From NIOZ-UU13 sp035528395 (GTDB lineage Bacteria > Planctomycetota > Phycisphaerae > Sedimentisphaerales > Anaerobacaceae): a stretch of 64,000 bases of DNA. The stretch covers positions 22,790-86,789 of the forward strand of contig DATKYR010000112.1 in assembly GCA_035528395.1 (NCBI GenBank). The letters run 5' to 3'. Made by a program: the position numbers and the translations under genes. The notes under the pieces are model-generated. The model did no database searches. It had not been told where the DNA came from and saw only the letters and a program-made list of their open reading frames with translations. The first letter of the stretch is position 1. Each line of letters begins with the position of its first letter. This document shows, piece by piece, positions 44,149 to 52,814 of this stretch.

Positions 44149-44982
44149 TCAGAAACTTTGCCGAGACTCATTCTTAATATGTACATCCCGCTGAGGAAAC
44201 GGTATCGTTATATCATTCTCGTCGAGAGCGAGCTTTATTTTCGCAGTCATATCGAAATATGCAGCCCAGTAATCCGTCGAATTGACCCATGGACGAACGA
44301 CAAAATTAACACTGCTGTCGCCGAGCTCAGAGACAGCTACGGTAGGAGCGGGGTCATTGAGAACCCTGTCATCCGAGGCCAGAACACCTTCGATCACTTT
44401 TTTAGCCTCTTTCAAGTCAGCTTCATAGGAAACCCCGACTACTAAATTAACGCGCCTTGTTCCATTGGCAGTGTAATTCAAAACATTACCACCTGTTATC
44501 TGAGCGTTAGGGATTATCACACGAATATTATCCGGAGTATTGATAATCGTGTTGAAAATCTGAATTTCTTTAACTGTTCCCTTCACCCCTGCTGCTTCGA
44601 TAAAATCTCCGACCTTAAAGGGGCGGAATATAATCATTAGAAAACCCGAAGCAAAATTAGCAAGCGATCCTTGTAGAGCTAAGCCTATCGCCAAACCCGC
44701 CGCACCAACAACCACCGCAAACTGAGTTGTCTCAACTCCCAGAGGTGCCAAAGCAGCCATAACTACAAATACTAACAAAACTATTTGGCTCAGATTCTTG
44801 ACAAATTTAGCCAATGTCTTGTCAACACGCGATTTGATGAGTGCTTTTTCTATCCATCGAGAGATGATTTTTACCAGCCACCGGCCAATTAGAAAGATTA
44901 TTAAGGCCCCTATGACCTTAAATCCATATTGGGCTAAATATTCATAGACCTTCTGTAAGATAGCTTCGATATCTATATTCAT
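44149..44982 (-). CDS. mscS: Small-conductance mechanosensitive channel MscS
   Basis: 277 residues from the ATG at 44982, which has AAGGGG upstream; a longer frame adds ten residues without support. Three membrane helices (about 15-40, 60-80, 85-110) are followed by the pore helix with the Gly/Ala packing pattern LAIGLALQGSLANFASGF, then the MscS beta domain (GDFIEAAGVKGTVKEIQIFNT in part) and the C-terminal alpha/beta domain (VVGVSYEADLKEA). It opens under membrane tension to release solutes. The size equals E. coli MscS. Confidence 0.95.
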   Translation of the reverse strand: MNIDIEAILQKVYEYLAQYGFKVIGALIIFLIGRWLVKIISRWIEKALIKSRVDKTLAKFVKNLSQIVLLVFVVMAALAPLGVETTQFAVVVGAAGLAIGLALQGSLANFASGFLMIIFRPFKVGDFIEAAGVKGTVKEIQIFNTIINTPDNIRVIIPNAQITGGNVLNYTANGTRRVNLVVGVSYEADLKEAKKVIEGVLASDDRVLNDPAPTVAVSELGDSSVNFVVRPWVNSTDYWAAYFDMTAKIKLALDENDITIPFPQRDVHIKNESRQSF

Positions 44983-45119
44983 TGTGATTACCCCTTCAAT
45001 CTGTGGATACATTCACAGACATTCTTGCTTTTGAGTCGGCACACAAGACAATGCAGGAAAACCTGCTGTAACAACCCCTAGTACTCAAACGATGACAGCA
45101 AACACTTATTGATTCCAGC

Positions 45120-45500
45120 TTATACCTGAAGACCAGACAGGTCACCACCCTGCTCTTTCAGCTTCTGGTAATAGACCTCAAATCGCTCTTTGAGCGCAGA
45201 TACGGACTTGTTTAGATTGTCAATATCGGCCTTTAGTTCCTTAGCTTCATCACCCATCATTTCTGTGACTGGGATGTCCTTGAGTGTAGCAGTCAGTTTC
45301 TCAACCTCGCTGTTCTTGGCCGCGATTGCCTTTTGGTACACCATTGCCATAGCTCTTAATCCATCCGTGTCCATCTTTTCGGCTTCGGCCTTCACCTCAC
45401 TGATAGGTTTGTTCTCGTCAGCCTTCTTGCCGCATCCCAGGATAGCAAATAGACAAAGTGCAATCAGACAGCAGAGAACAGCATTTCTCACAGTCTTCAT
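45120..45500 (-). CDS. Small coiled-coil lipoprotein
   Basis: 126 residues. Lipoprotein signal LFAILGCG with Cys at about 23. The rest is almost wholly helical with heptad character (KAEAEKMDTDGL..., LKADIDNLNKSVSALKERFEVYYQKL in part). It may be a periplasmic structural or tethering protein. GAAAGGAC precedes the ATG. It lies 137 nt downstream of the mscS start on the same side, reading toward it, so co-transcription with mscS is possible. Confidence 0.8.
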   Translation of the reverse strand: MKTVRNAVLCCLIALCLFAILGCGKKADENKPISEVKAEAEKMDTDGLRAMAMVYQKAIAAKNSEVEKLTATLKDIPVTEMMGDEAKELKADIDNLNKSVSALKERFEVYYQKLKEQGGDLSGLQV

Positions 45501-45702
45501 TTTTCTGTCCTTTCAAAAATCTTAAATTTCCATATCTCAACTCAAGTGAAATTATATGACTATTGAGCAACTTATCAAGAGGAAATATTAGAGAAATTTC
45601 ATGCTTTTTAGTGTTTTTACCGACCTTCACCGCACACCAGCCCGTTAGAAGTCCGTACTGAATATAGCACCTTACTTATAACGAGACCAGTAACTAAAAT
45701 CA

Positions 45703-45909
45703 TTAACTTACTCAAACTGACCGATTTAGGATTGAATATTAATCATAACTGTCTTATTGACAATAACATAGGATGGTTTGTCATTCTGAACGAAGTGAAG
45801 AATCTCTTTCTGCACAAGTCCCGATTTATCGGGATTATTCTCATTTGTAGGCCAGATGCTTCGCTTTGCTCAGCATGACAGTAAAAACAGGTCAGTTTGA
45901 GTAACTTAA
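45703..45909. mobile_element. MITE-like element, family C
   Basis: The 20-bp ends TTAACTTACTCAAACTGACC (45703-45722) and its inverted copy at 45890-45909 match at 19 of 20 positions. The core has TTGTCATTCTGAACG...AGCATGACAG and a CCCGATTTATCGGG palindrome. The left half is repeated, reversed, at 48500-48603. Confidence 0.75.
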
Positions 45910-46063
45910 CTATATGAGGAAAACATCATGGAACAGGCCCGGAATTACCCTTGTAAGGCACAGTGAGTTTCTTTTTCTCACTACGCACCGCCCAAACCTC
46001 GCGTGAATCTATCCTAAAGAGAATCGCCATAATGGTCGATAAAAAAATGAGGAACAGTGCAAA

Positions 46064-46219
46064 GTGAAAAAAACAGGCAACAGTAATAAAACAATCAAAT
46101 CCAGGCTGTCGGTATACTATGGGCTCAATCCTCACAAATGGGCCACCAAAATGGAAGTAAGAACTCTTCTTTCAGGAAAGCCCGACCTCGTGCTAAAAAC
46201 AGACCCCAAAAAAACTTAG
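46064..46219 (+). pseudogene. Small reading frame cut off by a MITE
   Basis: A GTG at 46064 with GAGGA upstream opens 51 codons of plausible coding composition (KSRLSVYYGLNPHKWATKM in part). The stop TAG at 46217-46219 is created by the junction with the family-B element starting at 46218. Between the two family-B copies (46397-46497) the sequence reads LVTFGQAELSSFFTSGSL before a stop, possibly the rest of the same frame. I do not recognise the protein. Confidence 0.35.
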
Positions 46220-46396
46220 AGCTTATCCGAATAACCGGGGCGTTATGAGGCCGAGCGAAAAGTTCGAGGCCAAGGCGGCAGGCCAAAAATGCTCGGAGGC
46301 GTGGTTTTCTCCACGTCGAGAACATTTTTTCACCGACAACGCAGGCATCGGGCTTTGCAGCCGGCCGCAATAGAACGGGTTATTTGGATAGGCTCT
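46218..46396. mobile_element. MITE-like element, family B, copy 2
   Basis: The ends AGAGCTTATCCGAATAACC and GGTTATTTGGATAGGCTCT are inverted. The 179-bp element is almost identical to the copy at 46498-46675, in the same orientation. Confidence 0.8.
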
Positions 46397-46497
46397 TGGT
46401 AACCTTTGGCCAGGCTGAATTGTCCAGCTTTTTCACATCAGGTTCGCTTTGACCACACCGCGCAATCACCCCGATATGGAACAACTGCTGTCAATTT

Positions 46498-46675
46498 AGA
46501 GCTTATCCGAATAACCGGGGCGTTATGAGGCCGAGCGAAAAGTTCGAGGCCAAGGCGGCAGGCCAAAAATGCTCGGAGGCGTGGTTTTCTCCACGTTGAG
46601 AACGTTTTTGGCCGACAACGCAGGCATCGGGCTTTGCAGCCGGCCGTAATAGAGCGGGTTATTTGGATAGGCTCT
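46498..46675. mobile_element. MITE-like element, family B, copy 3
   Basis: 178 bp, with the same ends and core as the copy 101 bp upstream. It lies 27 bp before the methyltransferase gene, so that gene's promoter is probably within or replaced by the element. Confidence 0.8.
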
Positions 46676-46702
46676 TAAAAGCTTGTTTCGAGGTATATTC
46701 TT

Positions 46703-47413
46703 ATGACAGAAGAACATTTCTACGACCACTTTCACCAGGACAGTCCCACCGGTATAGGCAGTCGGATTACTGTGGCCTTTTCTAACAAAATCTTTAAATA
46801 CGTCAAAATAGAGCCGCACCACAGCGTTTTGGAAATAGGGCCCGGCCGGGGCGTCTTTGCCGATATTTGTCTTGAAAAAGGTATCAAATATTTTGCTGTC
46901 GAACCCAACGAACAAATGGCGGCTTCTCTTGAGAAAAGAGGGGCCAATGTTGTTCGCGCAATGGTCCCTCCGCTGCCTGACTTAGGCAAAGAATTTGATG
47001 TTGTTGTCATGATAAATGCAATGGAACATATGAACAGTATGCAGGATGCGCTGCAGCTCGCCGGGCAAATAAGAGATGTATTAAAGCCGGAAGGAAAGCT
47101 CGTAATATGCTCGCCGGATTATTTGAACCTGCGGCACAACTTTTTTAACTGCGATTTCTCTCACAACTATGTAACCACCCGGCGCAGGCTCAGACAGCTT
47201 TTGCTCAGTGCCGGCTTCGAAAATATAAAGAGCTGCTACTTGAGCGGCCCGCTGACAGGATTCATTTGTTTTATCGTTTCAGCTTTCGCTGGCCGATTAC
47301 CTTTCGGCACGCTTAATGCGTGGTTCCCGGACAATAAAATTTTCTACAAGCTCTACAAAATACAACTGACCTTTTCGAGAAAGGTGCTGATTCTCGCCGA
47401 AAAGCCCGGCTAA
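46703..47413 (+). CDS. Class I SAM-dependent methyltransferase
   Basis: 236 residues. Motif I is VLEIGPGRGVFADI (about 42-55). The motif II acid is in YFAVEPNEQM (about 66-75). FDVVVMINAMEHM (about 103-115) and LKPEGKLVICSPDYLN (about 134-149) match motifs IV-VI of the Methyltransf_11/UbiE type. The C-terminal part (about 185-236) has a hydrophobic helix that may touch the membrane. It is followed after 13 nt by the flippase-like gene, suggesting a lipid or glycan substrate (inference). Confidence 0.88.
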   Translation: MTEEHFYDHFHQDSPTGIGSRITVAFSNKIFKYVKIEPHHSVLEIGPGRGVFADICLEKGIKYFAVEPNEQMAASLEKRGANVVRAMVPPLPDLGKEFDVVVMINAMEHMNSMQDALQLAGQIRDVLKPEGKLVICSPDYLNLRHNFFNCDFSHNYVTTRRRLRQLLLSAGFENIKSCYLSGPLTGFICFIVSAFAGRLPFGTLNAWFPDNKIFYKLYKIQLTFSRKVLILAEKPG

Positions 47414-47426
47414 TCCCAGACAGGAC

Positions 47427-48428
47427 ATGACCGACCGCAGCAAAAAATTCGCCAAACTCCTTATCAGAATTCTAATCACAACCGGATTACTGATATGGGT
47501 CTTTAGCAAAATCGACCTTGAGCAATTCCGGCAAACTGTAAAAACGGCAAAGTGGTGGTTCCTGTTCGCCGTTTGGGTGCTGGTCGTAATAATCTTCTGG
47601 ATTAACTCTATAAAGATGCGGCTTATCTTAAAAAAACAAGACTGTAATGTAAGTATTGCAAAGTTGTTCGGCGCCAGTGCAGTTACCCTATTTTACAGTA
47701 TGATTATCCCCGGAATACTCAGCACAGGGGTAAAATGGTACATTCTCAAAAAAGATACCGGAAAGTCAAGCAACGTCCTTAGCAGTATGGTATACAACCA
47801 GATGTCGATAATGGTTGTTATGATGGTGTTCGGACTTGCCGCCTTAATGATTACGAATCCCGCATCGCTCTTGAAGTCAGATTCAAATAATCGGTGGCTG
47901 CTGCCCGTCATTAGCGGAATATTCTTGGCCGCTATAATACTTGTTTCCCTGCTGCTGTTGAACGGCAGAACAGGCGGAAAAATTATCAAAGCTTTCACCC
48001 TTCTGCTAAAGCCTCTTCCGGCAAAAGTACGCCAAAAAGCCCAGGAGATACTCGAGCAGCTTGCAATCTTTCAAAGTGCCGGCGGCGGGTTCCACTTGAC
48101 TATTGCATCTATAACCATAATAGCCAACCTAATCGGCGGTGTGTTGATATACTTTTTCTCTGCTAAAGCGGCAAATATAACCGCGCCTGTGGGTGTATTT
48201 GTGTGGCTCTGCGCAGCTATATATGTCCTGGGAAGAATCCCGATATCGGTGGCTAATCTCGGCGTCAGAGAGTTTACATTAGTCGGACTTTTAGGCATCT
48301 ACGGCGTGGCAAAACCGCAGGCGCTGCTGATGTCGATGATATTATTCTCCGCTGTAATTCTTATGGCCGCTATCGGCGCAATATATCAACTCTTCTGGGT
48401 TTTAACTGCAAAAAAATCGAAGTCCTAA
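47427..48428 (+). CDS. Flippase-like membrane protein (LPG synthase transmembrane / UPF0104 family)
   Basis: 333 residues with about eight membrane helices. Typical blocks are WFLFAVWVLVVIIFWINSIKMRLIL (in part, about 43-67), LFYSMIIPGILSTGVKWYILKKDTG (residues ~88-112) and RIPISVANLGVREFTLVGLLG (about 271-291), the conserved region of the AglD/MprF-type transmembrane domain. Members flip or transfer lipid-linked groups. The MprF catalytic domain is absent. AGGAC precedes the ATG and the gene pairs with the methyltransferase upstream. Confidence 0.85.
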   Translation: MTDRSKKFAKLLIRILITTGLLIWVFSKIDLEQFRQTVKTAKWWFLFAVWVLVVIIFWINSIKMRLILKKQDCNVSIAKLFGASAVTLFYSMIIPGILSTGVKWYILKKDTGKSSNVLSSMVYNQMSIMVVMMVFGLAALMITNPASLLKSDSNNRWLLPVISGIFLAAIILVSLLLLNGRTGGKIIKAFTLLLKPLPAKVRQKAQEILEQLAIFQSAGGGFHLTIASITIIANLIGGVLIYFFSAKAANITAPVGVFVWLCAAIYVLGRIPISVANLGVREFTLVGLLGIYGVAKPQALLMSMILFSAVILMAAIGAIYQLFWVLTAKKSKS

Positions 48429-48429
48429 A

Positions 48430-48650
48430 GTGACAGCAAAGCTGTCATCCTGAGGCGAAGCCGAAGAGCCTGCCCTGAGCTTGCCGAAAGGATCTGGCCA
48501 ACGAAAAAGAGATTCTTCACTTCGTTCAGAATGACAAATTGACTTATGTTATTATCAATAAAAGGTTTATAATTAATATTCAACACAAATCGGTCAGTTT
48601 GAGCACTTTAGCTCACTTTAGTCACTTTAGCTCACTTTAGTCACTTTAGT
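48430..48650. repeat. Composite inverted-repeat element
   Basis: CCTAAAGTGACAGCAAAGCTGTCATCCTGAG at the left (in part) is mirrored by CACTTTAG repeats at the right. The core holds GAAGAGCCTGCCCTGAGC and TTCAGAATGACA. 48500-48603 is a reversed copy of the left half of the element at 45703. Confidence 0.65.
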
Positions 48651-49996
48651 TACCGCAGAGGGAACCTGCCGCACAGTTGTTTTACTTTGTCTCTTATATC
48701 GTTCCGAAAGGATTCATCCATCTCGTATTCCCTATCGCTTATTATCTTTACCTTCCTCAATACTGCATCAATCAACTCAGATGCCCTGTCCATCTCTTTA
48801 CCCCCCATCCCATTCTTTGTCACAATAGGTGTGCCCAATCTGATACCGCTGGTACTTAAAGCCGGCCTTTTATTGTAAGGCAGCTTCATCGCATCGACTA
48901 CTATACTGCAATCTTCGAGGCATCTTTGTGCTATAGCGCCCGTCAAAGTCTCTCTGGAATTCTCCGTACTTATCAGAACCATATGGTTGTCTGTCCCCTT
49001 CGTCAGCACATCATACCCCAAATCCAGCAAATTACCTGCCAGTCTTTTTGCATTTTCTATGATTTTGAATTGTCTAACTTTGTATTCATCGGAAAGTGCT
49101 TCCTTAAAGAAAACCGCTTTCGCCGCAATATGATTAAAATAAGGCGTCCCCTGTACGCCCGGAAACGTCGCGTCCTGAACATGTTTCCATAACGGCATGT
49201 CCCTGCCCGAGGCCTTTGTTTGCAAATCAAAGTCCTTGCCCATCAATATCAGCCCGCCCCTCGGGCCGCCCGCCTTGTACGTACTTGTCGTTGTAAAATG
49301 CGCATAATCTATGGGTGACAAATGAGCACCGGCTATCACCAGGCCAGCAATATGTGATATGTCCGCCAAAAGATACGCCCCCACTTCATCCGCAATCTCT
49401 CTGAATCTCTTAAAATCTATCGTTCTAACGTAAGCACTGGCACCACACATAATCAGCCTGGGCCTGACTTTGACTGCCTGCTCTCTGATAGCATCATAGT
49501 CCAGAAGAAAACTTGTTGTATCCACAAAATAGTTTTCTATCTTGAAGAACTTCTCTGTGAGCGACCCCGACCCTCCATGTGATGGATGTCCCCCCTGGTC
49601 CACTCCAAGGCTTAATATTGTATCACCTTTGTCCAATATCGCGGTAAGGACGATTTGGTTGGCCTGGCTGCCGGAATGAGGCTGGACATTTGCGTATTGG
49701 GCACCGAAGGCCTCTTTCGCTCTGGCCAAGGCCAGTCTTTCCACATCGTCAACAATCTCACAGCCCCCATGACACCTGGCCCCGGGAAAACCCTCGGTCG
49801 TCTTATTCTGAACGACCGAGCCAAGAGCCGCTAAAACGGCTTTCGAGCATTGGTTCGCCGCAGCGACAAGTTGAAGTGTGCTTTGCAGTCTTTCGTACTC
49901 TTTTGCTATTAACTCATAAACCCGGCTGTCCTGTTCCTTCAGAGCACTGAATATATCTTCGTGATACGCCTCTGAAGATAGTTTTTCCGGCAACAT
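48650..49996 (-). CDS. Serine hydroxymethyltransferase-like PLP enzyme, divergent
   Basis: 448 residues from the ATG at 49996 (GAAGG upstream); numbering here starts there. ANVQPHSGSQAN (about 102-113), DISHIAGLV (212-220) and GPRGG (244-248) establish the SHMT family, which swaps one carbon between serine and tetrahydrofolate. Key positions deviate. The EGYPGxRYYGG motif reads EGFPGARCHGG, losing both Tyr residues. The PLP-lysine motif TTTTHKTLRGPRGG reads TTTSTYKAGGPRGG, with His replaced by Tyr and one residue shorter. The enzyme may act on another amino acid or aldehyde, or be a housekeeping SHMT with unusual sites; only a genome-wide search for a second copy can tell. Confidence 0.82.
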   Translation of the reverse strand: MLPEKLSSEAYHEDIFSALKEQDSRVYELIAKEYERLQSTLQLVAAANQCSKAVLAALGSVVQNKTTEGFPGARCHGGCEIVDDVERLALARAKEAFGAQYANVQPHSGSQANQIVLTAILDKGDTILSLGVDQGGHPSHGGSGSLTEKFFKIENYFVDTTSFLLDYDAIREQAVKVRPRLIMCGASAYVRTIDFKRFREIADEVGAYLLADISHIAGLVIAGAHLSPIDYAHFTTTSTYKAGGPRGGLILMGKDFDLQTKASGRDMPLWKHVQDATFPGVQGTPYFNHIAAKAVFFKEALSDEYKVRQFKIIENAKRLAGNLLDLGYDVLTKGTDNHMVLISTENSRETLTGAIAQRCLEDCSIVVDAMKLPYNKRPALSTSGIRLGTPIVTKNGMGGKEMDRASELIDAVLRKVKIISDREYEMDESFRNDIRDKVKQLCGRFPLR

Positions 49997-50065
49997 TTCC
50001 AAAACCTTCGAATCCTTTCTTCAACCAGCAGGAACATCCATCCATAACCCGCAGCTATTTTGTTC

Positions 50066-50323
50066 CTGTTGCGGAAACAGTATTTGTCATTCCCGAGGAA
50101 GGGCCTGTTGAAAAAGTCGAGATTGCTTCGTCGCTACACTCCTCGCAATGACGCAAAGTGCGTTTTCAGGTCATTGCGAGCGATTCGAAGAATCGCGCGG
50201 CAATCTCAAAAGGTTCATTTTGAACTTTGGCAACAGACCCGGAAGCGGGAATCCAGCTTTTTCGCTCTGGACCCCTGCTTTCGCAGGGGTGACATCGTCG
50301 GTTTTTGTTTTCCGCAACAACAG
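50066..50323. mobile_element. MITE-like element, family A, copy 3
   Basis: CTGTTGCGGAAAC (50066-50078) and GTTTTCCGCAACAACAG (50307-50323) are inverted ends. The 258-bp body is strongly similar to 593-847 throughout. Contains CCCCTGCTTTCGCAGGGG. No transposase. Confidence 0.75.
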
Positions 50324-50334
50324 GAACTATTTAG

Positions 50335-50353
50335 CCCCCGGTTTTACCGGGGG
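50335..50353. repeat. CCCCCGG hairpin
   Basis: CCCCCGG-TTTTA-CCGGGGG, followed by TTCTTCTCTT on the plus strand. Could terminate rightward transcription, but no rightward gene precedes it. Confidence 0.5.
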
Positions 50354-50390
50354 TTCTTCTCTTACCCAAATTATTGGGTACGATGGGTGG

Positions 50391-50496
50391 CAGCCTCAAG
50401 CGAGTCCTGCACCAATTAGGCGCGAGACTACTCGTCTCTGCGAAGTGCTTCGCCAAAGCAGGAAGCTCAATTGGTGCGGGACGAGCTTGGGGATGG
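50391..50496. repeat. Large imperfect inverted repeat between glyA-like and rseP
   Basis: The 27-bp arms 50391-50417 and 50469-50496 are inverted with about five mismatches (AATTGGTGC-GGAC-GCTTG-GG-TG). The centre carries GCGAAGTGCTTCGC. Sits 20 nt beyond the rseP stop. Confidence 0.6.
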
Positions 50497-50515
50497 CTTG
50501 AAGCCGTACAAGATA

Positions 50516-52648
50516 CTAACTAAAAAAACTCCTGACAATATCGTTAAACGTTACGTACAAAACAAGTGTTCCTATAAGCGCCCAGCCGGCATAAGCTATA
50601 ACTCCCTGCACCCGCTCGCTCAGCGCCGAACCCTTGATTTTCTCAACAAACAAAATCACAACCAGTCCTCCGTCAAGGGGCGGCAAAGGCAAAAAGTTAA
50701 ACACCGCAATTACCGCGCTTATAAGGCCGAGAAAATAGACGTAATAAACCAACGGCTGCTCGGAAACAATGCGATAGCTGAATGTGATAATACCCACCGG
50801 GCCCATAAGATTCTTGGGACTGACAAGTCCTCCAATCAGACGCTTTAATGTTACGTAGGTCTGGGCGACAAACATAACGGTTCTTCTGTATCCCATCACG
50901 ACCGCATCAATGGGGCCGCTGGCCTTGTAAAGCCTTTCCAATTTCGCAAATGGAATAAAATCAATTTCAGAAAAAGCTGATTTAACAGTGACGGATTCTT
51001 CGTTTGTCTCCACATTTAATACAACGTTACCTGCTATTTCCTCATTGAGCCGATATTCAATCGAGATTCGTTGGCCGCTGTATTTTCTAATTTCCCTGAT
51101 TACATCGTAAAAGCTCGATACCGGCGTCCCATCAACTAAAGTTATCGCAGCGCCGCTTGGAATTGCCAGCCTTGACGGCCCACCTTCAGCATCAATAGTT
51201 TTGGCAACAACCGGATGCTTCTCATCCAGTGTCAGGAAGACGCCGATAGCAACCCTGTCCTTATCAGCCTGCCTCTTAGGCTTGACTGTGACAGTAAGAG
51301 CCTCTTCTGTGCCGTCGCTATTGGCACGCAGAATCCTGACCGGAAGCTCTTTATCTTCGTGCTTCTCAACAACCTCTCGCATCTCGCTATAAGTGGGATT
51401 CTCAACATCGCCGATCGCAAGAATAACATCATCAGGCTGCAATGAAACCTCGTCCTCGGCCTTTGGCGCATACTCTTCTGAGACGCTGATGATACACATG
51501 CGCGGAACCATAGAGTAAATATGGCTCAGCTCGGACTCAGACTCAATATTCTCTTTATTGGTCATGCGCCAATTCAAACGAATTTGCGTTCTGACTAATT
51601 CAACTTCTCCCCTGTCGCCGATTCGCTCAACCTCTAATGCTACTACCGGCGTAAGGGCATTGCGAATCACTTCATCCAGCTCCCAGGAACCATAAACATC
51701 CTTGCCGTTAGCAGACTTAATTTTATCGCCGACAAGCAAGCCGGTTTTCGAATACAGGTCGTTAGCGTCATCTTCAGAAAGCCTTCCGATGGTCAGACTC
51801 GTTGGAATCACGACACCAAAAAGTCTCATCGGCTCGCCGGGCAGTTGTTCGGCCATAAGTGTCAAATCTTCTTCAGAGCCGTCCGCGTGTCTTACTCTCA
51901 GCGGAATTTTTTCATCTCTGCCGGACAAAGCCGCCGCTATCCCGATATTGCTAAAATCGAGGTCGTCCTTCTTGCCTGCAACCTCAATTACCTCGTCACC
52001 GGCCTTGAGGCCCGCACGCGCCGCCGGTGAATCCGGAACCACCCCCCCGACCACAGCAGGTGTCAGATTTATGCCGATTAGGAAGACTATCATAAAAATA
52101 ATGACGGCGCTGATAACGTTAAAAACAACCCCCGCTGCTAAAACCGCCGCACGAGTACCAGCCGACTTATTGGCAAAAGAACGGGGGTCATCGCTGGTCT
52201 TAACCGACCCGGTGTCCTCCTGGCCCAACATTTTAACAAAACCACCAAATGGAATAAGGCCCAGCCGATATTCCGTCTCGCTGGCCTTGCCCTTGCCCTT
52301 GCCGCCGACAGTAAAACTTAACGCTCCTTCACCGGACTCATCGCCCTCTTTGGCGAATATCTTCGGCAGTATCCGAAACTTAAAACCATTTTCGGTCCTC
52401 TGAACACCAAACAAAGTCGGCGGCATAAAGATTGAAAATGCTTCAACCTTTATGTCCGACAATTTGGCAACAACGAAATGTCCGAACTCGTGAACCAGAA
52501 CAACCGAACCAAAGCCGAGCATGGTCAGCAGTATGTTGCCGAAAGTATTGATATTTTGGGCAATTAAAAAAACAACCGCCACAAATGCAACAACAACAAA
52601 GAAAATCACACGAAAACGCTTATTAAAGACATCTTTCAGTTCCGACAT
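50516..52648 (-). CDS. rseP: RIP metalloprotease RseP (site-2 protease with PDZ domains), long form
   Basis: 710 residues against about 450 in E. coli. HEFGH at 53-57 and FNFLPLPPLDGG near the C-terminus form the zinc site. About five membrane segments are seen (about 14-30, 36-60, 170-195, 620-650, 685-705). The periplasmic middle is greatly extended with at least three PDZ-like domains (GVVPDSPAARAGLKAGDEVI near 200; LLVGDKIKSANGKDV near 300; further GLY-x-D-V-I-type strands at 390-520). The family cleaves anti-sigma factors after a first cut and clears signal peptides. It lies directly downstream of dxr, the common pairing. GGAG precedes the ATG. Confidence 0.93.
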   Translation of the reverse strand: MSELKDVFNKRFRVIFFVVVAFVAVVFLIAQNINTFGNILLTMLGFGSVVLVHEFGHFVVAKLSDIKVEAFSIFMPPTLFGVQRTENGFKFRILPKIFAKEGDESGEGALSFTVGGKGKGKASETEYRLGLIPFGGFVKMLGQEDTGSVKTSDDPRSFANKSAGTRAAVLAAGVVFNVISAVIIFMIVFLIGINLTPAVVGGVVPDSPAARAGLKAGDEVIEVAGKKDDLDFSNIGIAAALSGRDEKIPLRVRHADGSEEDLTLMAEQLPGEPMRLFGVVIPTSLTIGRLSEDDANDLYSKTGLLVGDKIKSANGKDVYGSWELDEVIRNALTPVVALEVERIGDRGEVELVRTQIRLNWRMTNKENIESESELSHIYSMVPRMCIISVSEEYAPKAEDEVSLQPDDVILAIGDVENPTYSEMREVVEKHEDKELPVRILRANSDGTEEALTVTVKPKRQADKDRVAIGVFLTLDEKHPVVAKTIDAEGGPSRLAIPSGAAITLVDGTPVSSFYDVIREIRKYSGQRISIEYRLNEEIAGNVVLNVETNEESVTVKSAFSEIDFIPFAKLERLYKASGPIDAVVMGYRRTVMFVAQTYVTLKRLIGGLVSPKNLMGPVGIITFSYRIVSEQPLVYYVYFLGLISAVIAVFNFLPLPPLDGGLVVILFVEKIKGSALSERVQGVIAYAGWALIGTLVLYVTFNDIVRSFFS

Positions 52649-52814
52649 TCAATAATCTCCATACACTGACTTTTGCTCTTGGTTTAAGTGAGCTAAAGTG
52701 AAAAAAAATGAATAATGAATTCCAAACAAGGAAATCCGAATCTCAAATTTCGATATTCATCATTCGATATTCCTTTTTCAAACTTTAGACACTTTAGCTC
52801 ACTTTCTATTGCAC
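52649..52814. repeat. CACTTTAG-type short repeats between rseP and dxr
   Basis: GTGAGCTAAAGTGA near 52688 is mirrored by ACTTTAGACACTTTAGCTCAC near 52785. The same octamer occurs in the elements at 16575, 41110 and 48610. No gene in the gap. Confidence 0.55.

Noticed and set aside
45926..46135. 69-codon minus-strand frame with a hydrophobic segment
   Set aside because: No homology recognised, poor start context, and it opposes the more plausible disrupted frame at 46064.
50335..50353. Hairpin as the rseP terminator
   Set aside because: It lies downstream of the inverted repeat and beyond the direction of rseP transcription (rseP ends at 50516 going left), but its T-run is on the plus strand only, so assignment to rseP is not supported.
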